From Streptomyces sp. WM4235 (lineage in GTDB: Bacteria; Actinomycetota; Actinomycetes; Streptomycetales; Streptomycetaceae), in assembly GCF_001279725.1 (NCBI RefSeq), contig NZ_LGDE01000337.1, positions 98,847 to 162,846 on the forward strand: a stretch of DNA of 64,000 bases. Direction: 5' to 3'. Positions 18,585 through 26,651 of this stretch are shown piece after piece. Made by a program: the position numbers and the translations under genes. The notes under the pieces are model-generated. The model did not search any database. It saw nothing but the letters and a program-made list of their open reading frames with translations, and was not told the origin of the DNA. Positions within the stretch are counted from its first letter, which is position 1; each line of letters begins with the position of its first letter.

Positions 18585-19735
18585 TGTCCGGAAGCGCGCA
18601 CAGCACTGTTCTCTCCGGCGCCAAGGTGGTGCTGCCCACCGGGATCGTGGCGGGCGGTCGCGTCATCGTCGACGGCGAGCGCGTCGCGGGCAGCGCCCGC
18701 GAGGACACCCGCGTCGTGGACCTGACCGGACACTGGATCGTCCCGGGCTTCGTGGACATGCACAATCACGGCGGGGGCGGCGCCTCCTTCACCTCCGGCA
18801 CCGCCGAAGAGGTCCTCCGGGGGGTACGCACCCACCGCGAGCACGGCACCACGACGGTGATCGCCTCCACGGTCACCGGGGACCTCGACGAGTTGGCCCG
18901 GCGCGCGGGCCTGCTCGCCGAACTGACGCAGCAGGGCGAGATCGCGGGCATCCACTTCGAGGGGCCGTTCATCAACCCCTGCCGCAAGGGAGCGCACAAG
19001 GAGGACCTGCTCCGCGATCCCGACCCGGCCGAGGTCCGCAAGCTGATCGACGCCTCGCACGGGGCCGCCCGGATGTTCACCCTGGCCACCGAGCTGCCGG
19101 GCGGGCTGGACTCCGTACGGCTGTTGGCCGAGCACGGGGTCATCGCGGCGATCGGCCACACCGATTCCACGTACGAGCAGACGCGCCAGGCCATCGACGC
19201 GGGCGCGACCGTGGCCACCCACCTCTACAACGCCATGCCCGGTCTGGAACACCGCTCCCCCGGCCCGATCGCGGCGCTGCTGGAGGACGAGCGGGTCACC
19301 GTCGAGCTGATCAACGACGGCACGCACCTGCACCCCGCCATGCTGGAACTGGCCTTCCACCACGCGGGCGCCCACCGCGTCGCGCTGATCACCGACGCGA
19401 TGGACGCGGCCGGGTTCGGCGACGGCACCTACCACCTCGGACCGCTGGAGGTCGAGGTCAAGGAGGGCGTGGCCCGCCTCGTCGAAGGCGGCTCCATCGC
19501 CGGTTCCACCCTGACCCTGGACACCGCCTTCAAGCGGTCGGTGACCGTGGACAAGCTCCCCGTCGAGTCCGTCGTCCAGGCGATCTCCGCGAACCCGGCG
19601 AAGCTCCTCGGCCTGTACGACGAGGTCGGCTCGCTGGAAGCCGGCAAGTACGCCGATCTGGTCGTCCTGGACGCGGAGTTCGAGGTCAAGGGAGTCATGC
19701 GGCGCGGCGAATGGATCGTCAGCCCGGTTTCCTGA
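18584..19735 (+). CDS. nagA: N-acetylglucosamine-6-phosphate deacetylase
   Basis: 383 residues from ATG 18584 (MSGSAHSTVLSGAKVVLP), an amidohydrolase that makes glucosamine-6-phosphate. The metal motif GFVDMHNHGGGGASF (His60, His62), HFEGPFINPCRKGAHKED, IGHTDSTYEQ, ATHLYNAMPGLEHRSPG and LITDAMDAAG are present. It is fused in expression to nagK and receives the MurQ product as well as GlcNAc-6-phosphate. The frame stays open far upstream, but that part is a shadow of nagK. Confidence 0.96.
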   Translation: MSGSAHSTVLSGAKVVLPTGIVAGGRVIVDGERVAGSAREDTRVVDLTGHWIVPGFVDMHNHGGGGASFTSGTAEEVLRGVRTHREHGTTTVIASTVTGDLDELARRAGLLAELTQQGEIAGIHFEGPFINPCRKGAHKEDLLRDPDPAEVRKLIDASHGAARMFTLATELPGGLDSVRLLAEHGVIAAIGHTDSTYEQTRQAIDAGATVATHLYNAMPGLEHRSPGPIAALLEDERVTVELINDGTHLHPAMLELAFHHAGAHRVALITDAMDAAGFGDGTYHLGPLEVEVKEGVARLVEGGSIAGSTLTLDTAFKRSVTVDKLPVESVVQAISANPAKLLGLYDEVGSLEAGKYADLVVLDAEFEVKGVMRRGEWIVSPVS

Positions 19736-19836
19736 GCGCCGGATCGGCGGCGGGAACGGGGCGGTCGGCCGGCGGGACTGGGCGGGCCGCCTTCCGTTTG
19801 GCATGATCCCGGCATCCACCGAGACCGGGGCCTGCC

Positions 19837-20823
19837 ATGATCCTCACCGTGACGCTCAACACCGCACTCGACGTCACCTACCGGGTGCCGCGACTGCACC
19901 CGCACACCTCGCACCGGGTCACCGGCGCCTGCGAACGCCCCGGCGGCAAGGGCCTCAACGTGGCCCGCGTCCTCGCGGCCCTCGGCCACGAGGTCACCGC
20001 CACCGGCTTCGCGGGCGGGCCGGTGGGCACGGTCCTGCGCGACCTCCTCGCGGACTCGCCCGGCGTGGTGGACGCCCTGGTCCCCTGCGCCGGCGACACC
20101 CGCCGCACCCTGGCCGTCGTCGACGAAGCCTCGGGCGACACCACGCAGTTCAACGAACCGGGCCCGCACATCACCCCCGCCGAGTGGACCGGGTTCCTGT
20201 CCCGCTACAGCGAACTCCTCGCCGGCGCCCGGGCGGTCGCCCTGTGCGGCAGCCTGCCGCCCGGCGTACCGGTCGGCTCCTACGCGCTGCTCATACGGAC
20301 GGCCCGCGCCGCCGGGGTCCCCGTCCTGCTCGACACCGGCGGCGAGGCCCTGCGCCGGGGCGTCGCCGCCCGCCCCGAGATGATCAAACCGAACGCGGCC
20401 GAACTCGCCGAACTCACCGGCTCCCGCGACCCGCTGCCCGCCACCCGCGACGCCCGCCGGCGCGGCGCCCACGCCGTGGTCACCTCGCTCGGACCTGGCG
20501 GACTCCTCGCCGACACCGCCGACGGCACCTGGCGCGCGACCCCGCCCCGCGTTCTCAGCGGCAACCCCACCGGGGCCGGCGACTCCGCGGTCGCCGGCCT
20601 GCTGTCGGGCCTGGCGGAGGGACTGGACTGGCCGGAGCGGCTGACCCGCGCCGTCGCCCTCTCGGCGGCCACCGTCCACGCACCGGCGGCGGGCGAGTTC
20701 GACGCGCGCACCTACGAGGAGTTCCGCGACACCGTCACCGTCACGGGCGCCGCCCCGACCGGCCCGCCGGACACCCACCGGGGCGCGCGCCCCCACAACC
20801 GCCGCGTCGGACGCCGGACCTGA
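19837..20823 (+). CDS. PfkB-family hexose/1-phosphofructokinase-like kinase
   Basis: 328 residues. It starts MILTVTLNTALDVTYRVPRL with the GGKGLNVARVLAALG signature (~35-50), and the C-terminal NPTGAGDSAVAGLLSGLAEG carries the catalytic Asp and anion hole. This is the 1-phosphofructokinase/tagatose-6-phosphate kinase branch of PfkB. It follows nagA by about 100 bp, so it may act on a sugar phosphate from the same pathway, but the substrate cannot be read from sequence. The C-terminal ~25 residues are Arg/Pro-rich and less conserved. Confidence 0.85.
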   Translation: MILTVTLNTALDVTYRVPRLHPHTSHRVTGACERPGGKGLNVARVLAALGHEVTATGFAGGPVGTVLRDLLADSPGVVDALVPCAGDTRRTLAVVDEASGDTTQFNEPGPHITPAEWTGFLSRYSELLAGARAVALCGSLPPGVPVGSYALLIRTARAAGVPVLLDTGGEALRRGVAARPEMIKPNAAELAELTGSRDPLPATRDARRRGAHAVVTSLGPGGLLADTADGTWRATPPRVLSGNPTGAGDSAVAGLLSGLAEGLDWPERLTRAVALSAATVHAPAAGEFDARTYEEFRDTVTVTGAAPTGPPDTHRGARPHNRRVGRRT

Positions 20824-20848
20824 GGATCCGACGCGGGGCCGGAAGACG

Positions 20849-20890
20849 AACGGGCGGGGCGCGCCACTCGCGTGGTGCGCCCCGCCCGTT
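20849..20890. terminator. Hairpin after PfkB gene
   Basis: AACGGGCGGGGCGCGCCAC stem with TCGC loop and GTGGTGCGCCCCGCCCGTT partner; 19 paired bases including one G-U, between convergent genes. Confidence 0.85.
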
Positions 20891-20972
20891 TCGTTCGGCC
20901 CGTACGTTCGGCCCGTGCGTTCGGCCCGTGCGTTCGGCCCGTTTCGTTCGGCCCGTTTCGTTCGGCCCGTCC
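20890..20972. repeat. Minisatellite of GTTCGGCCCGT units
   Basis: Six tandem copies of about 12-14 bp (core CGTTCGGCCCG, with T/A/G variation at the joint), lying between the terminator and the 3' end of the carbohydrate-binding membrane protein gene. Confidence 0.85.
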
Positions 20973-20992
20973 GTCGCGGGTACCGCGCCCGG

Positions 20993-22045
20993 TCAGCGCC
21001 TGATGTGTCCCCGGCCCAGGTTGAGCTGGTCGAAGATCGTCTCGCACTTGTCCCCGGCCTCACACGAGATCTTCATCGTGTTCGTGCCCTTCTTCAGGTT
21101 TATCCAGGCGAAGGTGGTCGTCCACCCCTTGTCCCAGGCGCCCTCGGGCGCCTTGGCGAAGTTCGCCAGGTTCAGGCTCTGGTTGGGGCTCTGCCCGTTG
21201 ATCGTCAGGGTCGCCTTCGCGTCCTTGCCCGGCACCCCGTAGTTCACGAAGAGCGTGTACTTGCCGTCCTCGGGCAGGTCGACCGTCCACGTCAGCGCGG
21301 CGCCCTGGTGGTTGAACTCACCCACGTACTGGCCGCCGGTGCTCTTCGACCCGGGCACGGCGCTCTGCAACTTCGCCCCGCCCGACAGGAACATGCCGGC
21401 GCCCGCCGCGTCGCCCTTCGGCAGCGGCGCCTGCGAGGCCTCCGGGGAGCCGCTCGGTTCGGGCTTCGTCGACTCCTTCGGGGAAGCCGGCTGCTGGGAC
21501 TGACCGGCCGCCTGGCCCTTGTCGTCCTTGCCCTTCTTATTGCCTTCGTTGCCGAAGACGAGCGCCGCGCTGATGCCGATCACGACCGCGCCGACCACCG
21601 CGACCGCCGCGATCAGCAGCCCGCGACGGCTGGAGCCGCCGCCACCGCCGCCGTGCCCGCCGTGCCCGCCCGGAGCCGTGACCACCTGGGTCTGCTGTGC
21701 GGACTGGTGCTGCGGCGGAACCCCGTAGCCGCCCGCCTGGAGCGCCTCGGGGGCCTGGTACTGGGCCTCGTAGGACTGCGGGGCCTGCTGGTACGGGACG
21801 GCACCGCGCTGGCCGCGGGACGACCGGTCGCCGACCGTACGCACCTGGTTGTACGAGGTCCGGGGGACACCGGGCTGCGCTCCGGCCTGGCCCCCGCCCG
21901 TCGGGCCGGGGTAGCCGTACCCACCGCCCGACGTGGGCGGGGTGGCTCCGGCGGCCTGGCCGTCCGCGTAGAGGTAGCCGAACGGATCGTCGTCCTCGGG
22001 CTTGTTCGCCCCACTGTTCGGGCCGTTGTTCGCGGGCGTCGTCAT
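20993..22045 (-). CDS. Membrane-anchored carbohydrate-binding (CBM6/35-like) protein
   Basis: 350 residues. Residues 1-135 are Gly/Pro/Gln/Tyr-rich and presumably cytoplasmic and disordered. One transmembrane helix (LLIAAVAVVGAVVIGISAALVF, ~139-160) follows. A Ser/Pro/Lys linker leads to a C-terminal beta-sandwich (~225-350) with EFNHQGAALTWTVDLPEDGKYTLFVNYGVPG and NTMKISCEAGDKCETIFDQLNL, resembling CBM35/CBM6. It should display a sugar-binding domain outside the membrane. No catalytic domain is present. Confidence 0.8.
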   Translation of the reverse strand: MTTPANNGPNSGANKPEDDDPFGYLYADGQAAGATPPTSGGGYGYPGPTGGGQAGAQPGVPRTSYNQVRTVGDRSSRGQRGAVPYQQAPQSYEAQYQAPEALQAGGYGVPPQHQSAQQTQVVTAPGGHGGHGGGGGGSSRRGLLIAAVAVVGAVVIGISAALVFGNEGNKKGKDDKGQAAGQSQQPASPKESTKPEPSGSPEASQAPLPKGDAAGAGMFLSGGAKLQSAVPGSKSTGGQYVGEFNHQGAALTWTVDLPEDGKYTLFVNYGVPGKDAKATLTINGQSPNQSLNLANFAKAPEGAWDKGWTTTFAWINLKKGTNTMKISCEAGDKCETIFDQLNLGRGHIRR

Positions 22046-22113
22046 CGCAGGTCACTCCTTTCGACCCACGGGAGCCTACCCCGAACACGTGCACCCACGG
22101 GCGGCCGATCGGC

Positions 22114-23823
22114 TCAGCCGGCCCTGCGGTGCGCCTTGGAACGGGACCTCTTCTCGATGTACATCCGCTGGTCGGCGGAGCGGAGCACCTCGTCCGCGGA
22201 CATCCCGCAGCCGGCCCAGCCGATGCCGAAACTCGCTCCGACGCGGACCGCCCGGCCGTCCACCCTGATCGGCGGGATGATCGCGTTGCGCAGCCGGACG
22301 GCCAGGTCGGCGGCGTCGGCCGCCCCCAGCCCGTCCGCGAGGACGACGAACTCGTCACCACCCAGCCGAGCGACGGTGTCACCGTCCCTGACGCACGTCG
22401 TCAGCCGCCGGGCGACCTCGATCAGGACCGCGTCACCCGTGTGGTGCCCGAACCGGTCGTTGATCGACTTGAATCCGTCGAGGTCACAGAAGAGGACGGC
22501 CAGGCCCTTCGTTCCGTCGTCGATCTCCGGGTCGGGCGCCACCGCGTGCACGTGGTGGTCGTACGGCCCCGCCTCGCCGGCGGCCGTCGCCCCGCCCACC
22601 GCGGCGCCCGGGAACTCGAACGGGTCGGGCGCCGCGAATCCGTGCGGGACGTCGGGTTGAAAGCCGTGCTCGACGGCACCACCCCCCTCGGGCCGCCCCT
22701 CGAAGGCCGCGTCCAGCGCCTCCACGGCCGTGGCGCGCACGGACTGGGGCCTGCGACAGAGCCGCGCCCCCAGGCGGGAGCGCAGCTCGGCACTGTTCGG
22801 CAGGCCGGTCAGCGAATCGTGGCTGGCCCGGTGCGCGAGCTGTAGCTCGTGGCGCTTTCGCTCCTCGATGTCCTCGACGTGCGTGAGCAGGAAGCGGGGC
22901 CCGTCGGCCGCGTCGGCCACCACGGAGTTGCGCAGCGACACCCACACGTACGTACCGTCGCGCCGGCCCAGCCTCAGCTCGGCCCGCCCGCCCTCGGCGG
23001 AGGTCCGCAGCAGGGTGCCGATGTCCTCGGGGTGCACGAGGTCGGAGAAGGAGTACCGGCGCAGCACGGAAGCCGGCCGGCCCAGCAGCCGGCACAGCGC
23101 GTCGTTGGTGCGCAGCAGCCGACCGTGCTGGTCGCCGCCCATCTCGGCGATGGCCATTCCGCTGGGCGCGTACTCGAAGGCCTGGCGGAACGACTCCTCG
23201 CTGGCGCGGAGCGCCTGCTGCTCCCTTTCGAGCCGGACGAGGGCCCTTTGCATGTTCGCGCGAAGGCGTGCGTTGCTGATCGCAATCGCCGCCTGGAAGG
23301 CGTACATCTGGAGCGCCTCGCGCCCCCACGCGCCCGGGCGGCGCCCGTTGCGCGGTCTGTCCACCGAAATGACACCCAGAAGTTCCCCGCCGGACGCATA
23401 CATGGGGGCATAGAGCCGGTCCTCGGGGTGCCACTCGTCCTCGAAGCGCGGATCGGGGCCGTCGGTGTGCCACTGGGGGACGTCGTCCTCCATCAGGACC
23501 CAGCCCTCGGTGTGCGGGATGAAGCGGAGCCCGTCCCAGTTCTCACCCATCGTCAGCCGGCGGTCCCAGGCGGGGCGGGATCCGACGCGACCCGTGATCA
23601 GCGCCTCGGCGGCGGGGTCGCCGGCGAAGGCGGCGACGACGAGATCCCCGTCAGGGCGTACGAGGTTGACACAGGCGAGTTCGTAGCCGAGGCCCACGAC
23701 GATGCCGTCCACGACGGTCTGCAGGGTGTCCGCGAGGCTCCGGGCCGTATTGAGTTCGGCCACCACCCGATGCAGCTGCCGCAGGGTCGCAAGACGGACG
23801 TACGGCTCCGACTCGGTCTCCAT
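22114..23823 (-). CDS. cdgB: Diguanylate cyclase, GAF-PAS-GGDEF (CdgB-type)
   Basis: 569 residues. GAF ~30-190, PAS/PAC ~205-325 (DGTYVWVSLRNSVV), GGDEF ~330-569. The active site ARLGGDEF (488-492) is intact, and an RxxD inhibitory site (RDGD, 479-482) lies five residues before it, so product feedback is expected. It makes cyclic di-GMP, which in Streptomyces gates development through BldD. The domain order matches S. coelicolor CdgB, as I recall. The GGDEF domain has an ~84-residue insertion (355-438). Start ATG 23823 follows GGGGAGAG. No transmembrane helix is seen. Confidence 0.9.
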   Translation of the reverse strand: METESEPYVRLATLRQLHRVVAELNTARSLADTLQTVVDGIVVGLGYELACVNLVRPDGDLVVAAFAGDPAAEALITGRVGSRPAWDRRLTMGENWDGLRFIPHTEGWVLMEDDVPQWHTDGPDPRFEDEWHPEDRLYAPMYASGGELLGVISVDRPRNGRRPGAWGREALQMYAFQAAIAISNARLRANMQRALVRLEREQQALRASEESFRQAFEYAPSGMAIAEMGGDQHGRLLRTNDALCRLLGRPASVLRRYSFSDLVHPEDIGTLLRTSAEGGRAELRLGRRDGTYVWVSLRNSVVADAADGPRFLLTHVEDIEERKRHELQLAHRASHDSLTGLPNSAELRSRLGARLCRRPQSVRATAVEALDAAFEGRPEGGGAVEHGFQPDVPHGFAAPDPFEFPGAAVGGATAAGEAGPYDHHVHAVAPDPEIDDGTKGLAVLFCDLDGFKSINDRFGHHTGDAVLIEVARRLTTCVRDGDTVARLGGDEFVVLADGLGAADAADLAVRLRNAIIPPIRVDGRAVRVGASFGIGWAGCGMSADEVLRSADQRMYIEKRSRSKAHRRAG

Positions 23824-23921
23824 TGCTCGCTCTCCCCGAGACCTCGACAGCAACTCCAGGTTTGTCATCGGCGTTTCGTTGCGGTGTCTCGTCCACTGAA
23901 TCACAGTGAGCTGTGCGGCAG

Positions 23922-23934
23922 GTACACAGGGTCA
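23922..23934. promoter_or_regulatory. BldD-box-like site upstream of cdgB
   Basis: GTACACAGGGTCA matches the BldD pattern TNACNCAGNGTNA (as I recall it) at every defined position except the first. It is about 100 bp upstream of the cdgB start. cdgB is a reported BldD target in S. coelicolor. Confidence 0.55.
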
Positions 23935-24015
23935 ACAAATCTTGCCCTCTGTGACTCAAGTCACATGAGATGAATAACGGGGCCTTCCCGACACCCTTCA
24001 GGCCGTACGTCCGCT

Positions 24016-24029
24016 GGGAGCGCTCCCCC
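24016..24029. promoter_or_regulatory. CebR-box-like palindrome
   Basis: TGGGAGCGCTCCCC matches the CebR operator TGGGAGCGCTCCCA at 13 of 14 bases, with a perfect 12-bp palindromic core. It lies 109 bp before the flavin reductase start. Confidence 0.55.
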
Positions 24030-24137
24030 ACATTTCCGAGGGCAAACGAGGGGTGATGGCCTAGGCCAAGGGGCCGGGACGCGGCTCGGACTTGCGCCCG
24101 ATGTGTGCGGCGAGACGGTGAGACTAGCGTTCCAGGC

Positions 24138-24707
24138 GTGCCGAACACGACTCCCGTACCTCCCGCCCCGTTCCCGACCCCGCATCCTGAGGGGGTGAGC
24201 AACGACGAGTTCCGCGCCGCCATGTCCCGGCTCACGGCGGGCGTGTGCCTGATCACCGCACACGAACCCGCCCTGACGACGGACGGCCCGCGCGGCGAGG
24301 ACGTCGGCATGACGGCGACCGCCTTCATGTCCGTCTCCCTGGATCCCCCGATGGTCCTGGTGAGCCTGCGCGAGGGCTCCCGCATGGACGACCTGCTGGC
24401 CGAGCAGCCGCTCTGGGGGGCCTCGATCCTGGCCGACGGCCAGCTCCAGGTGGCGGGCAGGTTCGCGATGAAGGGCCGGATCAGCGACCGCCTGCTCTTC
24501 GAGGGCCTGCCCCAGGTCCGCGGCGCCGTCTCCGGCGCCCTGCTGCTCACCGGCGCCCTGGCCACCCTGGAATGCCGTACCGAGTCACGCGTCGAGGCCG
24601 GCGACCACACCCTGGTCCTCGCCCGCGTCCTCACGACCACCCTGCCGAACCCGGACGCGCCGCCGCTGGCCCACTTCCGCGGCCGCTACCGCCACCTGGC
24701 GGGCTGA
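24138..24707 (+). CDS. Flavin reductase domain protein
   Basis: 189 residues from GTG 24138 (VPNTTPVPPAPF). The flavin reductase-like split-barrel fold spans ~25-185: FRAAMSRLTAGVCLITA, MTATAFMSVSLDPPMVLVSL (FMN-binding loop) and FRGRYRHLAG at the end. Such proteins reduce FMN with NAD(P)H, often for a partner monooxygenase, but no partner gene is adjacent. A GTG at 24195 is an alternative start. Confidence 0.85.
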   Translation: MPNTTPVPPAPFPTPHPEGVSNDEFRAAMSRLTAGVCLITAHEPALTTDGPRGEDVGMTATAFMSVSLDPPMVLVSLREGSRMDDLLAEQPLWGASILADGQLQVAGRFAMKGRISDRLLFEGLPQVRGAVSGALLLTGALATLECRTESRVEAGDHTLVLARVLTTTLPNPDAPPLAHFRGRYRHLAG

Positions 24708-24781
24708 GGCGGGAATCCGGGGGCGGGGCGCGGGGATTCGGGGTCCCGGGCGCGGGATGCGGGGCGGAGCCCCGACGGTCG

Positions 24782-25207
24782 CTACCAGTCCCGCGCGGTC
24801 CGCCCGCGCTTCGTCTCGCCCCGGGCCTTCTTCTCCCGCAGCCGCCGCTCGTTGATGCCCCGGGGGATCTTCGTGGCCCGCCGGGCCTTCGGCGGCGGCG
24901 CCGTCGCCTCCGCCAGCAGCGCGGCCAGGCGCACGAGCGCCATCTCGCGGTTCCGGAACTGCGAGCGGTGCTCGGACGCCCGCACCGTCACCACCCCGTC
25001 CACCAGCCGCGAGGCGAGCCGCTCCAGCGCGCGTTCCTTCCACACGTCCGGCAGCGCCTTGGTCGCCGCCACGTCGAACAGCAGCTCGACCCGCGAGTCC
25101 GAGGTGTTGACGTGCTGACCCCCCGGCCCGGAGGAACGCGAGAACCGCCAGCCGAGCTCCCCCTCGGGCAACACGACCGAACCACGAATGACATAGGGAC
25201 CAGGCAT
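24782..25207 (-). CDS. arfB: Alternative ribosome-rescue peptidyl-tRNA hydrolase
   Basis: 141 residues. The release-factor GGQ motif is at residues 29-31 (SSGPGGQHVN), followed by RSQFRNREMALVRL. The C-terminal basic tail (PPPKARRATKIPRG ... REKKARGETKRGR) enters the empty mRNA channel in ArfB/YaeJ. It rescues stalled ribosomes lacking a stop codon by hydrolysing peptidyl-tRNA. Start ATG 25207 (MPGPYVIRG) matches the family N-terminus. Confidence 0.92.
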   Translation of the reverse strand: MPGPYVIRGSVVLPEGELGWRFSRSSGPGGQHVNTSDSRVELLFDVAATKALPDVWKERALERLASRLVDGVVTVRASEHRSQFRNREMALVRLAALLAEATAPPPKARRATKIPRGINERRLREKKARGETKRGRTARDW

Positions 25208-25361
25208 GTCCCCAATGATCCCGCCCCCGCCCGGCCCCGTCACCCATTTTTCGCCGGGAAGGGGGCCCTGGAACCTACGGACCCCCTCCCCGCGTTATGA
25301 AGGGCAGCGGTAACTTGGCCACATCTCGCGGTCATGTGACGACGAAGGGACACCAGTCAAA

Positions 25362-25937
25362 ATGGCAGTAAGCCTGTCCAAGGGCGGCAACGTCTCGCTC
25401 ACCAAGGAGGCCCCGGGCCTCAGTGCCGTCACGGTCGGCCTCGGCTGGGACGTCCGTACGACGACCGGTGTCGACTTCGACCTGGACGCCTCCGCCATCG
25501 CCGTCAACCCGACGGGCAAGGTCGTCTCCGACGGTCACTTCGTTTTCTTCAACAACAAGTCCACCCCGGACCAGACCATCGTCCACACCGGTGACAACCG
25601 CACCGGTGAGGGTTCGGGCGACGACGAGGCCATCAACGTCAACCTCGCCGGCCTGCCGGCCGATGTCGACAAGATCGTCTTCCCCGTCTCCATCTACGAC
25701 GCCGAGGCCCGCAGCCAGAACTTCGGCCAGGTCCGCAACGCGTACATCCGCGTCGTGAACCAGGCCGGCGGCGCCGAGATCGCCCGCTACGACCTCTCCG
25801 AGGACGCGGCGACCGAGACCGCCATGGTCTTCGGTGAGCTCTACCGCAGCGGCGCCGAGTGGAAGTTCCGCGCGGTCGGCCAGGGGTACGCCTCCGGCCT
25901 GACCGGCATCGCCCAGGACTTCGGCGTCAACGTCTGA
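25362..25937 (+). CDS. TerD-family calcium-binding stress protein
   Basis: 191 residues. It starts [20 protein letters not shown], with the two acidic calcium-site segments [13 protein letters not shown] and [30 protein letters not shown], the classic TerD/GSP13 pattern. The family is linked to tellurite and chemical stress and, in Streptomyces, to differentiation. The gene stands alone, with GAAGGGA upstream and a strong terminator downstream. Confidence 0.94.
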   Translation: MAVSLSKGGNVSLTKEAPGLSAVTVGLGWDVRTTTGVDFDLDASAIAVNPTGKVVSDGHFVFFNNKSTPDQTIVHTGDNRTGEGSGDDEAINVNLAGLPADVDKIVFPVSIYDAEARSQNFGQVRNAYIRVVNQAGGAEIARYDLSEDAATETAMVFGELYRSGAEWKFRAVGQGYASGLTGIAQDFGVNV

Positions 25938-25957
25938 TCTCCGCGGCCCCGCCGCCG

Positions 25958-25995
25958 GCGAAGCCCCCTCCCCCCGTCCGGGGAGGGGGCTTCGC
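25958..25995 (+). terminator. Terminator of terD-family gene
   Basis: GCGAAGCCCCCTCCCC stem with a 6-base loop and perfect 16-base complement, 20 bp past the stop. Confidence 0.9.
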
Positions 25996-26008
25996 TACCG
26001 TTCGCCCG

Positions 26009-26539
26009 GTGATCCTGCACCCGCTCGTTCCCGTCGACGGCGCCCTCCCCGGCCCGGTCCTCACCGAGATCGCCACGCTCTACGCGACCAACCGCGCGTT
26101 CTTCGAGCTCAGCGGCGACTTCCCCGACCCGGCCCGCATCACGGTGGAACAGGTCGCCGAGGCCCTCGCCGGCGAACTCTCCCACGAGGGCGCCGAGGTA
26201 CTGATGGCCCGCTCCGCCGGCCGTCTCGTCGGACTGGCCGCCACGCTCGCGCACCGGGACGGGCCCTCCCCGGGCGACCCGGACTCCACCGACCCGGACC
26301 CCTGGATCGGTCTCCTCCTCATCGACGCGACCGCGCACCGCGCAGGACACGGCGGCACCCTCGCCGGCCTCGTCGCGGACCGCTTCCGTACCGCGGGACG
26401 CGCGGGTCTGCGCATCGCCGTGCTCGACAACAACCCGGGCGCCCTCGCCTTCTGGCGCGCCCAGGGGTACGTGCCCCTGCGTCAGGCCGCCGACCGGGAA
26501 CTCGGGCGCCCCTGCACCGTCCTGCGCAAGGCCCTCTGA
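26009..26539 (+). CDS. GNAT family N-acetyltransferase
   Basis: 176 residues from GTG 26009 (VILHPLVPVDGALPGPVL), only 13 bp after the previous terminator stem, so its transcript may be leaderless or nearly so. Acetyl-CoA motif A reads WIGLLLIDATAHRAGHGGTLAGLV (cf. ...RxxGxG/A); the motif B region is LRIAVLDNNPGALAFWRAQGY. The substrate is unknown. The frame is open upstream, but that part overlaps the terD gene. Confidence 0.82.
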   Translation: MILHPLVPVDGALPGPVLTEIATLYATNRAFFELSGDFPDPARITVEQVAEALAGELSHEGAEVLMARSAGRLVGLAATLAHRDGPSPGDPDSTDPDPWIGLLLIDATAHRAGHGGTLAGLVADRFRTAGRAGLRIAVLDNNPGALAFWRAQGYVPLRQAADRELGRPCTVLRKAL

Positions 26540-26651
26540 GCCGCCGCCCCGAACGGGCGGCCCGCCGGTCGGCCCTCGGGACGTCGGTCAGGCCTCGGGG
26601 CGTCGGTCAGGCCTCGGGGCGGGGCGGGGCCGGGGGACGGGAGGCGACGGG

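Larger units (their letters stand above)
23824..24137. other. Divergent intergenic region of cdgB and flavin reductase
   Basis: 314 bp with no gene. It holds several palindromes: a BldD-box-like site (23922-23934), GTGACT-CA-AGTCAC (23951-23964), a CebR-box-like site (24016-24029) and TGGCCTAGGCCA (24058-24069). It presumably contains promoters for both flanking genes. Confidence 0.7.
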
